Source: Ascarosepion bandense
Taxonomy: Eukaryota; Mollusca; Cephalopoda; Sepiida; Sepiidae
Direction: 5' to 3'
NCBI GenBank assembly: GCA_037127315.1
Contig: JBBBDQ010001122.1
Location: 7,933,501 to 7,997,500 of the forward strand
Length of the DNA stretch: 64,000 bases
Below the pieces are notes generated by a model. The model was not told the DNA's origin. It saw only the letters and a list, made by a program, of their open reading frames with translations, and searched no databases. A program made the translations under genes and the position numbers. Of this stretch, positions 1-10,530 are shown piece by piece (position 1 is the stretch's first letter; each line of letters starts with the position of its first letter).

Positions 1-197
1 AAATGTGATTTGAAATTCTGTAATAAGATATTGTTGCCAAAATGGTTTTCTTGAATTTCGCTAAGATTGGCATCAGGGTAGATAAATAAAGCCTTCTTTG
101 AGATTGATTTCCGACTATTTGAAGCACCTGGTAATCGTGTTAATCCTACATTTTCAACTGAAAAATCTTGAATCCGTAGACTAATGTCTGTTGTAGG

Positions 198-935
198 ATG
201 TGTGTTGTGGTGTAGTGGATATGGACTCGGAGCGACAAATCGGGGAGCCGAGTTCGAATTTCAGTCGAATTCCTTGCATTCACTTACGCACAAATATCTT
301 TGGGAAAAGTATTAATCCTACTCTTCCCTACCGTTATGGGTTAAATAATAGGATAGATTAAATTTCATGGCTTTGACTTGCAACCAATCAAACCACTAAT
401 TATACTTAATACAATAATGTAATATTATCTATCTTTTCTCCCTCTAATATGATTCAAATAACAGGACAGATTGGGTTCTATAGCCTTGGTCGGCAACCAG
501 TCTACCGAAGAAAGCAATGGCAACCTATTGCGGGATAGTTTTCTGCCCAGTCAGTCATGTCTCTTTCGAGACATGATCGTCCGAAGCGTGTATTACGTAT
601 GGCACTTAACTGACTGATAGAATATAATCACTGGAAACCTAATTAAAACTTCTACTGGCCATAAAGTGAGGGATCGGTTTTCTATTGCTATAAAGTAATA
701 AACTGATCCCCCACTAATTATACTTAATACAATAATGTAATATTATCTATCTTTTCTCCCTCTAATATGATTCAAATAACAGGACAGATTGGGTTCTATA
801 GCCTTGGTCGGCAACCAGTCTACCGCAGAAAGCAATGGCAACCTACTGCGGGATAATCTTCTGCCCAGTCAGTCATGTCTCTTTCGAGACATGATCGCTC
901 AAAGCATGTATCACGTATGGCACTGAACTGACTGA
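198..935 (+). mobile_element. SINE-T head plus tandem SINE-T bodies
   Basis: A tRNA-like head with a B-box-like GAGTTCGAATTTC (about 249-261) starts at 198. The SINE body follows, breaks near 395, and is then present twice more: the AGGACAG landmark recurs at 463 and 781, a 318-bp period. The two bodies are joined by a linker whose ends are complementary (666-713, GTGAGGGATC against GATCCCCCAC). The same head, body and linker architecture recurs at 47.7-49.2 kb. No protein is encoded; transcription would be by RNA polymerase III if the head is active. Confidence 0.8.
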
Positions 936-1235
936 ATGTCTGTTCTAAGTATAGCGACTAACAGTGTTCTGAAAGTTCCAGTTTCAGGAAGTGCACCAGA
1001 AGAAATTCTATTCCTTTTTTTAATAATCTTTTGACACTTTTTTTTAAACATTTCTTTACCATAGCATCGCATTTTTGAAAATCATTTCACTCCAAGCAAG
1101 GCAATAAATCTACTAAGATACAGGGGTTTACTGAGTGAGAAAAGGGAAAAACATTATTAAAAATCGAGGGCAATAAAAGAAAGGGAATTAATAAAAAGGT
1201 AGATAGCGATTGACGTTTGGATTTTTGCATTTTCA
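936..1235. other. Unassigned AT-rich spacer
   Basis: No reading frame, repeat or structural RNA is recognised between the SINE array and the Helitron-like element. T-runs lie near 1015 and 1040. Confidence 0.6.
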
Positions 1236-2153
1236 TTACATCCACAATATATATATATATATATATAAGGCAAGGTGTTTATGTGTCTGTCTGTCTGTCT
1301 GACTGTCTGTCTGTCTGTCTGTCTGCCCTTTATACAAATCCACAATTTTTATCTGATTATTATCAAACTTCACACAAATATTCTTTAGGCTTCCGTCAAG
1401 TCTTGGGCTACTTACTTTCCCGATTTCCCCCCGATATCAGAAATCGATACCCCGATATCCGATCAGGTCTGATCATGATCAGGTTTTCAGCTCTTTTATC
1501 GTGGTTCTTGCTGCAGAATTTGCTCTAACTTGGTAAAATTATAGTCCTTAGTCTTAAACATTAGTAGATCTTCTCGGACGACTGATCTTATCCGATATCG
1601 GAAATCGATACCCCCCGATATTCTATCGAATCTGATCAAAAACCGATATTCAGCCATCAATATGGATCATTTTCTCCAATTTTACTCCCAGTGGTTACGA
1701 TGAATTTTCATGGACTTAGGTTAGTCTATTCTTGGATGACTTATTTGATCTCCTGTCTGGTCTGATCAAAATCAGGTTTTCAGCAGTTTTATTTTGGTTT
1801 TTGCTTAGGATTTTGCTCTAAGTAGGTATAATTGTAGTTCTTAGTCTCAGCCATGATATCATTTACTTTTAAGACTTACACTGTGCCGGTGGGGGCTAAG
1901 TAAGTAATCCACGAGTGCATTTCCTCTCACTTATCTGCTTTTTTTAGCTGATTGCGGTAGCGGCAACGCCGTCTTTTGGGCAAAAGACGCGTCCTTTCTT
2001 TTTGCATTGCCTGCTGGTTGTGTTGTTGAAGTTCTAAGGCATCGAGATCAACCTTTCAACAACCTACGTATTTCGTGCCAATGTCAAAAGAGTCTGAGCT
2101 TTAAGTTTTAAAGATTTCATTACACCCGAGCAACGCCGGGCTATACTGCTAGT
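1236..2153 (+). mobile_element. Family D, Helitron-like non-autonomous element
   Basis: The left end is (TA)n followed by a (GTCT)n run at 1288-1325. The body holds several repeats of a GATATC/ATCGATACCCCGATA motif. The right end has CCCGAGCAACGCCGGG, then CTATACTG, then CTAG|T at 2149-2153. A GC-rich hairpin shortly upstream of CTRR with a following T is the classical Helitron 3' signature. No Rep/helicase coding is present, so it would depend on another element. The same right end recurs at 44246, 44376, 44560 and 51389, and in reverse at 55829. An alternative is a mollusc pearl-type or HINE/DINE-type element. Confidence 0.65.
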
Positions 2154-2586
2154 ATTATATAAAAATTACAGAAGTCTGTTAAATGACCGAGCAAATTCCT
2201 CACATTAACTTGCTAACTTACTTAAAACTTCTCGACTATAAATCTTTTTTTTTTTTTTCGCTTGCTACCCAAAGACGCTCGCCAGAATGCCGTCTTACAT
2301 GAAAGCACACGAAAAATAGAGACGTGTGCTGAAATTCTTTCATGTGAAAAAAAAAAAAAATTGTACCGTTTCACATTCATCGGCGGTGGGTAATGCATAT
2401 CATTAGTGGCGGCAGCAAATGCGCGTGACACACCACTTTCCGGGCGGCCCTGCACAGCTATTAAAGAAAAAAAGATTGCCTAGAAGAATGGTGTTTATGT
2501 TTGTCGTTTTAGATAAAAAGGTTTCTCTATCTAAATGGGTCAGTGTATTGCCTGCATCTGCTGCGATTTGAGTCGAAATAAATAGG
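2154..2586. other. Unassigned spacer with two homopolymer runs
   Basis: T-run at about 2246-2259 and A-run at about 2347-2360. Between them an imperfect inverted repeat (CATGAAAGCACACG against CGTGTG...CTTTCATG) is visible but bulged. No gene is seen. Confidence 0.5.
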
Positions 2587-3668
2587 AATCATTAAGATCT
2601 ACTCAGGAAAATTTATATATATCTAAGCCAGTCTGTGAAATATCTATCTATAAATTCTTATCGATATATCTCTCAGTATTTGTTTATGTCTCTCTCTATC
2701 GGTTAATTTATCTATCTCACTAACTTCTATCCAATTACCTATCTATCAGTATCTTCTTATCTATCTCTCAATAACCTCTAATCTATCTACCTATCAATTG
2801 TAATCTATCTATTTATCATTTCTAATCTACCTATCTATCTCTTCTATCTATGTTTCAATTCTAATCTGTCTATGTCTCAATAGCTTCAAATCTAACTATC
2901 TATCGATAATTTCTAAACTATCTATCCATCTATAATTTCTAATCTATCTATCAATAACTTTTACTCAATCTATCTATCTATCTATCTATAACTTTTAATC
3001 TATCTATCTATCTATAACTTTTAATCTATCTATCTATCTATCTATAACTTTTAATCTATCTATCTATCTATAACTTTTAATCTATCTATCTATCTATCTA
3101 TAACTTTTTAATCTATCTATCTATCTATAACTTTTTAATCTATCTATCTATCTATCTATAACTTTTAATCTATCTATCTATCTATCTATAACTTTTAATC
3201 TATCTATCTATAACTTTTAATCTATCTATCTATAACTTTTAATCTATCTATCTATAACTTTTAATCTATCTATCTATCTATCTATAACTTTTAATCTAGC
3301 TATCTATCTATCTATCTATCTATCTATAACTTTTAATCTATCTATCTATCTATCTATCTATAACTTGTAATCTATCTATCTATCTATCTATCTATAACTT
3401 TTAATCTATCTATCTATCTATCTATCTATAACTTTTAATCTATCTATCTATCTATCTATCTATAACTTTTAATCTATCTATCTATCTATAACTTTTAATC
3501 TATCTATCTATAACTTTTAATCTATCTATCTATAACTTTTAATCTATCTATCTATAACTTTTTAATCTATCTATCTATAACATTTAATCTATCTATCTAT
3601 CTATAACTTTTAATCTATCTATCTATCTATAACTTTTAATCTATCTATCTATCTATCTATAACTTTTA

Positions 3669-3702
<34 letters not shown>

Positions 3703-3748
3703 AACTTTTAATCTATCTATCTATCTATCTATCTATCTATAACTTTTA

Positions 3749-3782
<34 letters not shown>

Positions 3783-3862
3783 AACTTTTAATCTATCTAT
3801 CTATCTATCTATCTATCTATAACTTTTAATCTATCTATCTATCTATCTATCTATAACTTTTA

Positions 3863-3900
<38 letters not shown>

Positions 3901-4537
3901 AACTTTTAATCTATCTATCTATCTATAACTTTTAATCTATCTATCTATCTATAACTTTTAATCTATCTATCTATAACTTTTAATCTATCTATCTATAACT
4001 TTTAATCTATCTATCTATAACTTTTAATCTATCTATCTATCTATAACAATCTATCTATCTATCTATCTATCTATCTATAACTTTTAATCTATCTATCTAT
4101 CTATCTATCTATCTATAACTTTTTAATCTATCTATCTATCTATAACTTTTAATCTATCTATCTATCTATAACTTTTAATCTATCTATCTATCTATCTATC
4201 TATAACTTTTAATCTATCTATCTATCTATCTATCTATCTATAACTTTTAATCTATCTATCTATCTATCTATCTATCTATAACTTTTAATCTATCTATCTA
4301 TCTATCTATCTATCTATAACTTTTAATATATCTATCTATCTATCTATCTATAACTTTTAATCTATCTATCTATCTATAACTTTTAATCTATCTATCTATA
4401 ACTTTTAATCTATCTATCTATAATTTTTAATCTATCTATCTATCTATCTATCTATCTATAACTTTTAATCTATCTATCTATCTATAACTTTTAATCTATC
4501 TATCTATAACTTTTAATCTATCTATCTATAACTTTTA

Positions 4538-4569
<32 letters not shown>

Positions 4570-4584
4570 GTCTATCTATCTATT
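2587..4584 (+). repeat. Compound (TATC)n array with AACTTTTAA spacers
   Basis: From about 2940 to 4584 the sequence alternates between a (TATC)n run of variable length and the spacer TATAACTTTTAATC, about 50 times. The spacer is almost invariant (rare variants are CTTTTTAA, CATTTAA and CTTGTAA), while n changes. Blocks of short runs (about 3200-3260, 3485-3590, 3960-4030, 4385-4430, 4490-4545) alternate with blocks of long runs, suggesting larger duplicated units. Positions 2587-2940 are a degenerate fringe of the same tetranucleotide. Confidence 0.95.
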
Positions 4585-5040
4585 GCCAAGAGGTTAGAAT
4601 TTTCTATTATAAACAAAGATACGAACACCTTCCGCACAGCTGATCTCTCTAATCCGACACACCAGGGAATACATCCGAAAAACATTGAAAAGGTGTACGA
4701 GCAGAGTTACTAAAAATTAAGGTGATATTTCTACTCATCATTACAGGGAAACTCTGAGCAGTTTTAAATTGCCTGGAAGTACAAGATATTTATAACGAAT
4801 TGAAACCATTCTTACAACTTTTCGGTTCCATCTCTTTTTAGGACTTGGCCATTAATAGTTCTTCATAATTTCTTTTTGATCCTAATAAGCTTTGATCAAT
4901 GATTATAACCGTTCCGACTTCAATTCACACAGAATCAGTAAATAGAAGGCTCCCCATTTGTTCTCTAATTCTCTTGACTTTACTACGTCCTGTCAGTATT
5001 AAAGTCTCTTAGCCGTCCGTTCTCATTATGCGTTCCAGAA
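4585..5040. other. Unassigned spacer
   Basis: No recognisable element lies between the tetranucleotide array and the LINE-A fragment. Confidence 0.5.
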
Positions 5041-5225
5041 ATATTAACTAGATCAGCTCTCACCGGCGTGACGTAGCTTCCCTGTGCCTCTACTATAAAT
5101 ACTTTCACGGCTTCTGCTCCGATGAACTTAGATCAATGGTGCTCCCTAGGTATGAATTTGCACGAAATACTAGATTAGCAACTAGGTCCCACTATTTCAC
5201 AGTGAAACAGATAAGATGTAACCGC

Positions 5226-5330
5226 AAAAAGGATGTGGTTTCCGACTCTTTTCCAATCTTTTCACTCTTACGTAGCCCCCTGCACGTGAGTGGCGTTACT
5301 GCCTTGCTTGGGGTGATATGATTAAAAAAA
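5226..5330 (+). mobile_element. Short LINE-A-tailed insert nested in LINE-A
   Basis: About 105 bp interrupt the LINE-A C-terminal frame. The insert begins AAGGATGTGGTTTCCG and ends GCCTTGCTTGGGGTGATATG plus A10, i.e. the same 3' tail as LINE-A itself. Its non-tail part matches, in reverse orientation, the dimer at 7447-7746. This fits a short non-autonomous element that shares the LINE-A 3' recognition tail. Confidence 0.65.
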
Positions 5331-5552
5331 AAATTTCTACTCCACAAGCTTCTTTTCTCGCACTTCCCGCTTGTAGAATTCCCTTCCCTATACTTGCTTC
5401 CCAGGCAGCTACAATCTCCAAGAGTTAAAATGTAAGGTCAATAGACAACTCCTAACACACTAACTCGCACCCATTCTCTCAAACACTCTTCCCATCTACG
5501 CAACCCTCATCCTCGGTATCCTTACCCATCTATCACCCTCCTTCTGACATTT

Positions 5553-5873
5553 CCTATATCTAACCATTCTTTCTCATCACTTTCCCCTATGTAACCCCCT
5601 AACCATTCTTTCTCATCACTTTTCCCTATGTAACCCCCTAACCATTCTTTCTCATCACTTTTCCCTATGTAACCCCCTAACCACTCTTTCTCATCACTTT
5701 CCCCTATGTAACCCCCTATCCATTCTTTCTCATCACTTTTCCCTATGTAACCCCCTAACCACTCTTTCTCATCACTTTCCTCCATGTAACCCTCTAACCA
5801 TTCTTTCTCATCACTCTCCCCTATGTAACCCCCTAACCACTCTTTCTCATCACTTTCCCCTATGTAACCCTCT
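5553..5873 (+). repeat. 39-bp minisatellite inside LINE-A 3' UTR
   Basis: About eight copies of a 39-bp unit (CTAACCATTCTTTCTCATCA plus CTTTTCCCTATGTAACCCC). Other LINE-A copies hold one copy of this segment just before the tail, for example at about 32270-32310. The unit is a multiple of three and creates an open frame on the minus strand (repeating WLGGYIG and SDEKE blocks), which I regard as spurious. Confidence 0.9.
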
Positions 5874-6082
5874 GCGCAACAGTGCAGTGAAATGCCTTGC
5901 TTGGGGTGAAATGATTAAAAAAAAAAGAAGTTACCTTGCGGAAGAGCCGGTTGGAGTATTGGGAAGATTTGCTGTCTCCTAATCTCCAGAGGAAAGCTGC
6001 CTGATTCTTAGAAGGATTCATTCGACAGAAAGTGACTTAATCGCGGGAAGGTTTGCATATAAAAAAAAATGTGACTTACATA

Positions 6083-6315
6083 TCAGTCAGTTAAGTGTCA
6101 TCCGTGATTCACGCTTAGGCGATCATGTCTAGACATTGCTAACTGGGCAGATGATTTTTCCGCAGTAAGTTGCCATTACTTTTGTGGTAGACTGGTTGCC
6201 AACCAAGGCTATAAAACACTATCTGTACTGCTATTTAACCCATAACTAGAGGGAGAAGAAACGGATTAATACCTTTTTCAAAGGGTATTTGCGCGTAAGT
6301 GAATGCAACGAATAC
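6083..6315 (-). mobile_element. SINE-T copy lacking the tRNA head
   Basis: Reverse orientation. The terminal CAGTCAGTTAAGTG, the hairpin region and the body down to GTGAATGCAACGAA are present. The tRNA-related head with its B box is missing, so it is 5'-truncated or eroded. Confidence 0.8.
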
Positions 6316-6407
6316 GAGGGTAAATAAAACTTTATCCACTCTTTCGCCATAACATATCTTTAGGTTTGTCCCAAAAATCTTTCATACTCTTTCATATATA
6401 AATATAA

Positions 6408-6412
<5 letters not shown>

Positions 6413-6449
<37 letters not shown>
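6413..6449. repeat. (TA)n microsatellite
   Basis: Uninterrupted TA dinucleotides next to a GGCGTCTGTATACACTG motif that is also found at about 18664. Confidence 0.95.
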
Positions 6450-6452
<3 letters not shown>

Positions 6453-6480
6453 GTCTGTATACACTGCTTACATACAAGAC

Positions 6481-8175
6481 GTTTACAAAGGCTGCAGTAA
6501 ATGCGATCATAATTAACGTTGCCGAATATACAATTATAGAATTTTATAAAAAATTCATTATTTTAGGCAAATATTTGTCCCCTTAAAAATACTAATTTTT
6601 ATAAGCGAAAATCACATTTGTTTTAATTTTTCTTAAAATGTAAACATTTATTTTTTCTGCTAATTAGTCACAATAGCGCAAAATGAATATTTTATACAAC
6701 TTTTCTTTATGTCTTTGATCTTGTATCTTTTCATGAAGAATTTAACGAATAACAATTTTTATTCTTTCATTTTTTGCGTTCATAGTTTTTTTTTTTATAC
6801 AACTATACTAATTCAAAATACCTCGGTCTATGGATCAGTTAAAACACACTTGGTATATGGGAGATAAGGAAACCAAATATGAAATATTTAAATTATTTTG
6901 ATTTATTGAAATAATCCCCTAATTTTTTCGGTTCTGTTCTACTAATTTGTAGTAATGTGAAATGTCGTCAGATTACAACAATGGTTACTACAAAGGCTGC
7001 AGTAAATAATGTTGTAACTAACGTTGCAAGATGTAAAATTATAGAATTTTATAAAAATTCAATATTTTAGGAAAATATTTATGTCCATTTCTTTAACGAA
7101 AACTCATTTTTGTAAGCCAAAACTGCATTTGTTTTATGTTTTCTTTAAATGTAAACATACTCATATTTTTCTCCCAATTAGCCTCATTCATTGCTTTTTG
7201 ACACAATTATACTACTTCAAAATACCTCGGTCTATGGATCAGTTAAAACACACTTGATATATGGGAGGTAAGGAAATCAAAAATAAAATAGACAGTATTA
7301 GACGTAGTTCCGCACATCATCGCAACTTGCCACAAAACCAAAACATTGATAAAAAAAATACTGAGTCGTCAGATCGATATTTTTTAAAAAAACGTATCAC
7401 CCCGAGCAAGGCGGTAACGCCACTGATGTGCAGGGGGCTACTTAATAGTGAGAAGATTGGAAAAGATAAAGCCGGAAACCACATCCTAAACAGGGAACAA
7501 GGGATGAGCCTCTTAACCTGTTCAATAGACGTGGGTGGAGTGTGAACCGGGCGATAAATAGATCTATCTGCTCCAATTGAAAAAAAAAAAAAAAGAAACC
7601 AAAGTGAGAAGGTTGGAAAAGAGAAAGCCGGAAACCACATCCTAAACAGGGAACAAGGGATGAGCCTCTTAACCTGTTCAATAGACGTGGGTGGAGTGTG
7701 AACCGGGTGATAAATAGATCTATCTACTCCAATTGAAAAAAAAAATTTATTAAAATATTTATGTTCATATCTTTAGGAAAACTTATTTTTGTAAGCCAAA
7801 ACTACATTTATTTTACGTTTTCTTTAAATGTAAACATACTCATATTTTTCTCCCAATTAGCCTCAATGGTTTAAAATTAATTTATGTTTCTAAAACTTTT
7901 TTAATCCTTGATTTTGTTCTATCTTACCATGAAAAATTTAAACGAATAACAATTTTCACTCTTAGCCGTCTTTCATTTTTTACATTCATTGTCTTTTGAC
8001 ACAACTATACTGCTTCAAAATACCTCGGTCTATGGATCAGTTAAAACACACTTAGTATATGGGAGGTAAGGAAATCGAAAATGAAATAGTCCGCGTTAGA
8101 CGTAGTTCCGCCATCGTCGCAACTTGCCACAAAACCAAAACATTGATCGAAAATATTGAGCCGTGCTTGTAAACA
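6481..8175 (+). repeat. Three diverged direct repeats, about 400 bp each
   Basis: Copies lie at about 6481-6900, 6988-7385 and 7745-8175. Shared landmarks are CAAAGGCTGCAGTAAAT (first two), TATAGAATTTTATAAAAA (first two), AATGTAAACAT, and CCTCGGTCTATGGATCAGTT followed by AAAACACACTTG (all three). The second and third also share GACGTAGTTCCG and CAACTTGCCACAAAACC. The repeat encodes nothing obvious. The second and third copies are separated by the LINE-A-tailed dimer at 7382-7746. Confidence 0.85.
7382..7746 (-). mobile_element. LINE-A-tailed short element, tandem dimer
   Basis: Read on the minus strand it ends with the LINE-A-like tail (complement of CACCCCGAGCAAGG at about 7397). Upstream of this a 156-bp unit occurs twice, at 7447-7602 and 7603-7746. 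Each contains GCCGGAAACCACATCCTAAA, CCTCTTAACCTGTTCAATAG and CTCCAATTG plus an A-run. The two units are nearly identical, so the duplication is recent. No coding is seen. It is related to the insert at 5226-5330. Confidence 0.75.
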
Positions 8176-8207
8176 GCCTCGTCAGATCGAGATTTTCATA
8201 TTGTTAC

Positions 8208-8750
8208 GAGGATGCATTTATATATATATATAAATAATATTAATAGTATCTAAAAAAAGGGATTCATTTGAGTCCTATTTGTTTTAATTCATGAAGTAGC
8301 CCTAAAAATAAGGAAATTAGAAATAGAATGATTGGAAGGTGTTAGAATGTCCGAGAAATTTCGAGTAAAATCTAGAGAATTCTAAAGGATTCTAGAATAT
8401 GGAAATTAGGTGTTAGCCTCTATAAAATAGGTTTTGGGACGAGAGTAGTCAGTTGTTAACAGGATTTGCTGACATTATCAACTGCGGCCCGAATCTTAGA
8501 TCTGTGCATCTAGCTGAAAGAATCTCTAAGAAAAGTTGCCGACCAATTAAAACCTGGATTTTTTTTTATAGTGGTTGCTTGATCAGTGATTTTCACTCGT
8601 TGATGTTAGTCGCTGGTCGCGTTCGGGAGGTGTTCGCTCATTAAGGGTCAATTAACAGTAGTAAATCGTCCGTGCATAGAAAAACGGTCGTTAATAACAG
8701 GTGGTCACTGACTAAGGGGGTCGCATACGGCAGGTTCCACTGTATTTGCA
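8208..8750 (+). promoter_or_regulatory. Possible LTR with TATA box and initiator
   Basis: It starts TGTTACGAGGATGC, a start common in gypsy-group LTRs. CTATAAAATAG at about 8420 is followed about 28 bp later by GTAGTCAGTTG, a good match in sequence and spacing to a TATA + TCAGT initiator core promoter. I could not find a convincing 3' LTR end, a primer-binding site or a target duplication, so the element class is uncertain. It is followed by a LINE-A tail. Confidence 0.35.
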
Positions 8751-8760
8751 AACTATTCTT

Positions 8761-8883
8761 GTAATTATTCTTTTCTTTTTCCCACTCATTATTAATGTTT
8801 CTGTTCCTAATTCTTCCACACTCATTAATTCCTTGTAACTTAGTGGCTTTACTGCCTTGAATGGGATGAAACCGATTAAAAAG
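8761..8883 (+). mobile_element. LINE-A 3' tail fragment
   Basis: Only the last part of the 3' UTR survives: AGTGGCTTTACTGCCTTGAA then GGGATGAAACCGATTAAAAA. The upstream limit is vague. Confidence 0.65.
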
Positions 8884-9007
8884 TGCCCATCATTAGTTAA
8901 TCACAGAGGTATATAAAAAAACAGTTCATTAATTGTGAAAAGGTTAAAACTGTTACAGTTTCTTTAAATTTAATCCTGAAGCATTTTATGTCCGAAATAG
9001 AATCGTG

Positions 9008-9655
9008 GACACTGATGAGTTTGAGTTTGAGTTTTTTGTTTAAGGCATATCAACCACTGTGGGTTATTTAATGCCAAAAAGGTGGGTTTGTTATGTTTTT
9101 TTTTTTTCATGTTCTGTTATAGTGAGAAGGGTGATTTAGTCAGATTCTGATGAATTTTTATTTTATTTTAGAAAACAAGAAAATGTCTTCTAGTTTTGTA
9201 TTAAAAATGAATTGCTGGCAATAATTTTTTCCATAGAAAACGTATTATGGTAATAAATTTTCCTTAAAAAATGTATTATGGCAAAATTTTTTTTCCAAAA
9301 TGTGTTATGTTAATAATTCTTTTGTCCTTTAAAAATGTATTCTTGGTATTAGGTGTCCTTCAAAAATGTATTCTTGGTAATATTTTTCTTTCAAAAATGT
9401 ATTCTTGGTAATACGTTTTCTTTAGTAATGTATATTTTTCTATAAAAGTTTATCTTTAAACATTCATAGTGTTTTGACCCCAGGTTGGGGGTTAACTATT
9501 TGCCCATAGCTGGGACCCTAAAAGGTGTTACCACTCCGGGCCAGAGTGGACCTTGGAACAACAGCAATTAAGAAGTGGTTCTAGGCTCCTCACAACCTCC
9601 TAATCAGACGCCTTGCTGCCGGATGCAATTTACGGTCATGCCCAGCACCGGACAC
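9008..9655 (-). mobile_element. Family C element, near full length
   Basis: Read on the minus strand: a head (TGACCGTAAATTGCATCCGG, AAGGCGTCTGATTAGGAGG), a conserved TAGGGTCCCAGCTATGGGCA segment (about 9500-9520), then a degenerate internal array of about seven 34-38-bp units containing TACCAAGAATACATTTTT, and a tail GGTTGATATGCC...AAACAAAAAACTC. No coding capacity. The structure suggests a SINE or another small non-autonomous retroelement. It is extended here by extra internal units compared with the copies at 34.2 and 53.3 kb. Confidence 0.8.
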
Positions 9656-9897
9656 TGATGAGAATGGGTACTCTATAATCATATCCAACGAAAACGACAA
9701 CAGTTAGCAATCCCAGCATAAAAGAGAATATATACCCAAACCAGAACTACACCTCCCCAAAAAGTTGTCCCCTTTTGGGGTGGGATAGGAACTGTAACGT
9801 CTTTCAAAAGCAGTTAATGAGGAGAAGCTTTGCCATCATTTGGAAGCATTGCAAAATAATTGGTAGAAAAAACCCGCACGTTATTGATAAATATTGA
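9656..9897. other. Unassigned spacer
   Basis: Nothing recognisable, apart from a short T/G-rich stretch near 9765. Confidence 0.5.
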
Positions 9898-9930
9898 TTG
9901 TTTCAACATGATAATGCAGGGCCAGACGCT
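9898..9930 (+). pseudogene. Possible Tc1/mariner transposase scrap
   Basis: An 11-residue frame reads LFQHDNAGPDA, resembling the FQ-DNA block that carries the second catalytic aspartate in Tc1/mariner transposases. The LINE-A copy at 9933 inserts immediately after it. The match is too short to exclude chance. Confidence 0.25.
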
Positions 9931-9932
9931 AT

Positions 9933-10530
9933 ATTTTTTTTTTACTCATGTCACCCCAAGCAAGGCATTCCACTGCCACTATAGCACAAGGGGTTACACA
10001 GGGCGATAGACAAGTTAGGATGTACATAGGGGGAGAGTTGGAGAGAATGGGAGGGTTAGTGTGCTAGGAGGTGTCTATTGACCTTATATTTAAACTCCTG
10101 GAGGTTATAGCCGTCGGGGGAAGCAAGCATGCGGAAGGGAATTCCATAGGCGGGAAGTGTGAGAAAAGAAGCTGTTGGAGTAGAAATTGCGGTTACATTT
10201 CATCGGTTTCACTGTAAAAGGGTGGGACCTAATTGCCAATCTAGTATCTCGTGCAAACGCACACCTAGGGGACATCAGAGATTTAAGTTCATCAGAGCAG
10301 AAGCCATGAAAGTAGTTATAGAAGAGGCACAGGGAAGCCACGTCACGCCGGTGGGAGAGTGACTGCAGGCGGTCAGCTAAGTCGGTATCAATCACGTTAT
10401 AGATTCTTCGCTGTATTTTGTCAAGAAGCCCGAGGAGAGTAGTAGGGGCAACCGACCAGATGTGACAACAGTATTCAAAACACGGGCGGATGGTAGATTT
10501 GTATAGGTGCAGGATAGATTCAGGCGGAAA
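9933..10530 (-). mobile_element. LINE-A copy, C-terminal coding and 3' UTR
   Basis: The poly(A) end is at 9933. The 3' UTR is followed (minus strand) by a 96-residue open frame, 10395 to 10105, starting MIDTDLADRLQSLSHRRDV and ending NSLPHACFPRR, close to the family C-terminus. The coding extends upstream to about 10530 with stops. The intact C-terminal frame suggests modest age, but the reverse-transcriptase core is absent. Confidence 0.85.

Larger units (their letters stand above)
5041..5935 (+). mobile_element. LINE-A copy, C-terminus and expanded 3' UTR
   Basis: A 5'-truncated copy starting in the region that encodes SHRRDVASLCLFYKYFHG in intact copies. The frame is open as far as the HPFTVKQI-like stretch, is then interrupted by a foreign segment at 5226-5330, and resumes with FFSRTSRL-like coding at about 5345. 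The 3' UTR contains a 39-bp minisatellite (5553-5873) and ends with CCTTGCTTGGGGTGA followed by an A-run at 5920. It is a dead copy. Confidence 0.85.

Noticed and set aside
2282..2345. Possible pre-miRNA hairpin (CATGAAAGCACACG ... CTTTCATG)
   Set aside because: A large asymmetric bulge and short arms; without small-RNA data it is not supportable.
2940..4584. CRISPR-like look of regularly spaced repeats
   Set aside because: The spacers are identical microsatellite or spacer sequence, there are no cas genes, and the genome is eukaryotic. The 63-bp array is rejected for the same reason.
8453..8644. 63-codon frame downstream of the TATA/initiator site
   Set aside because: Unrecognised, low complexity absent but no homology visible; the ATG lies within the putative LTR.
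9940..10020. Sequence between two halves of a Tc1 element interrupted by LINE-A
   Set aside because: I looked for continuation of the transposase after 10530 and found none, so a split element is not supported.
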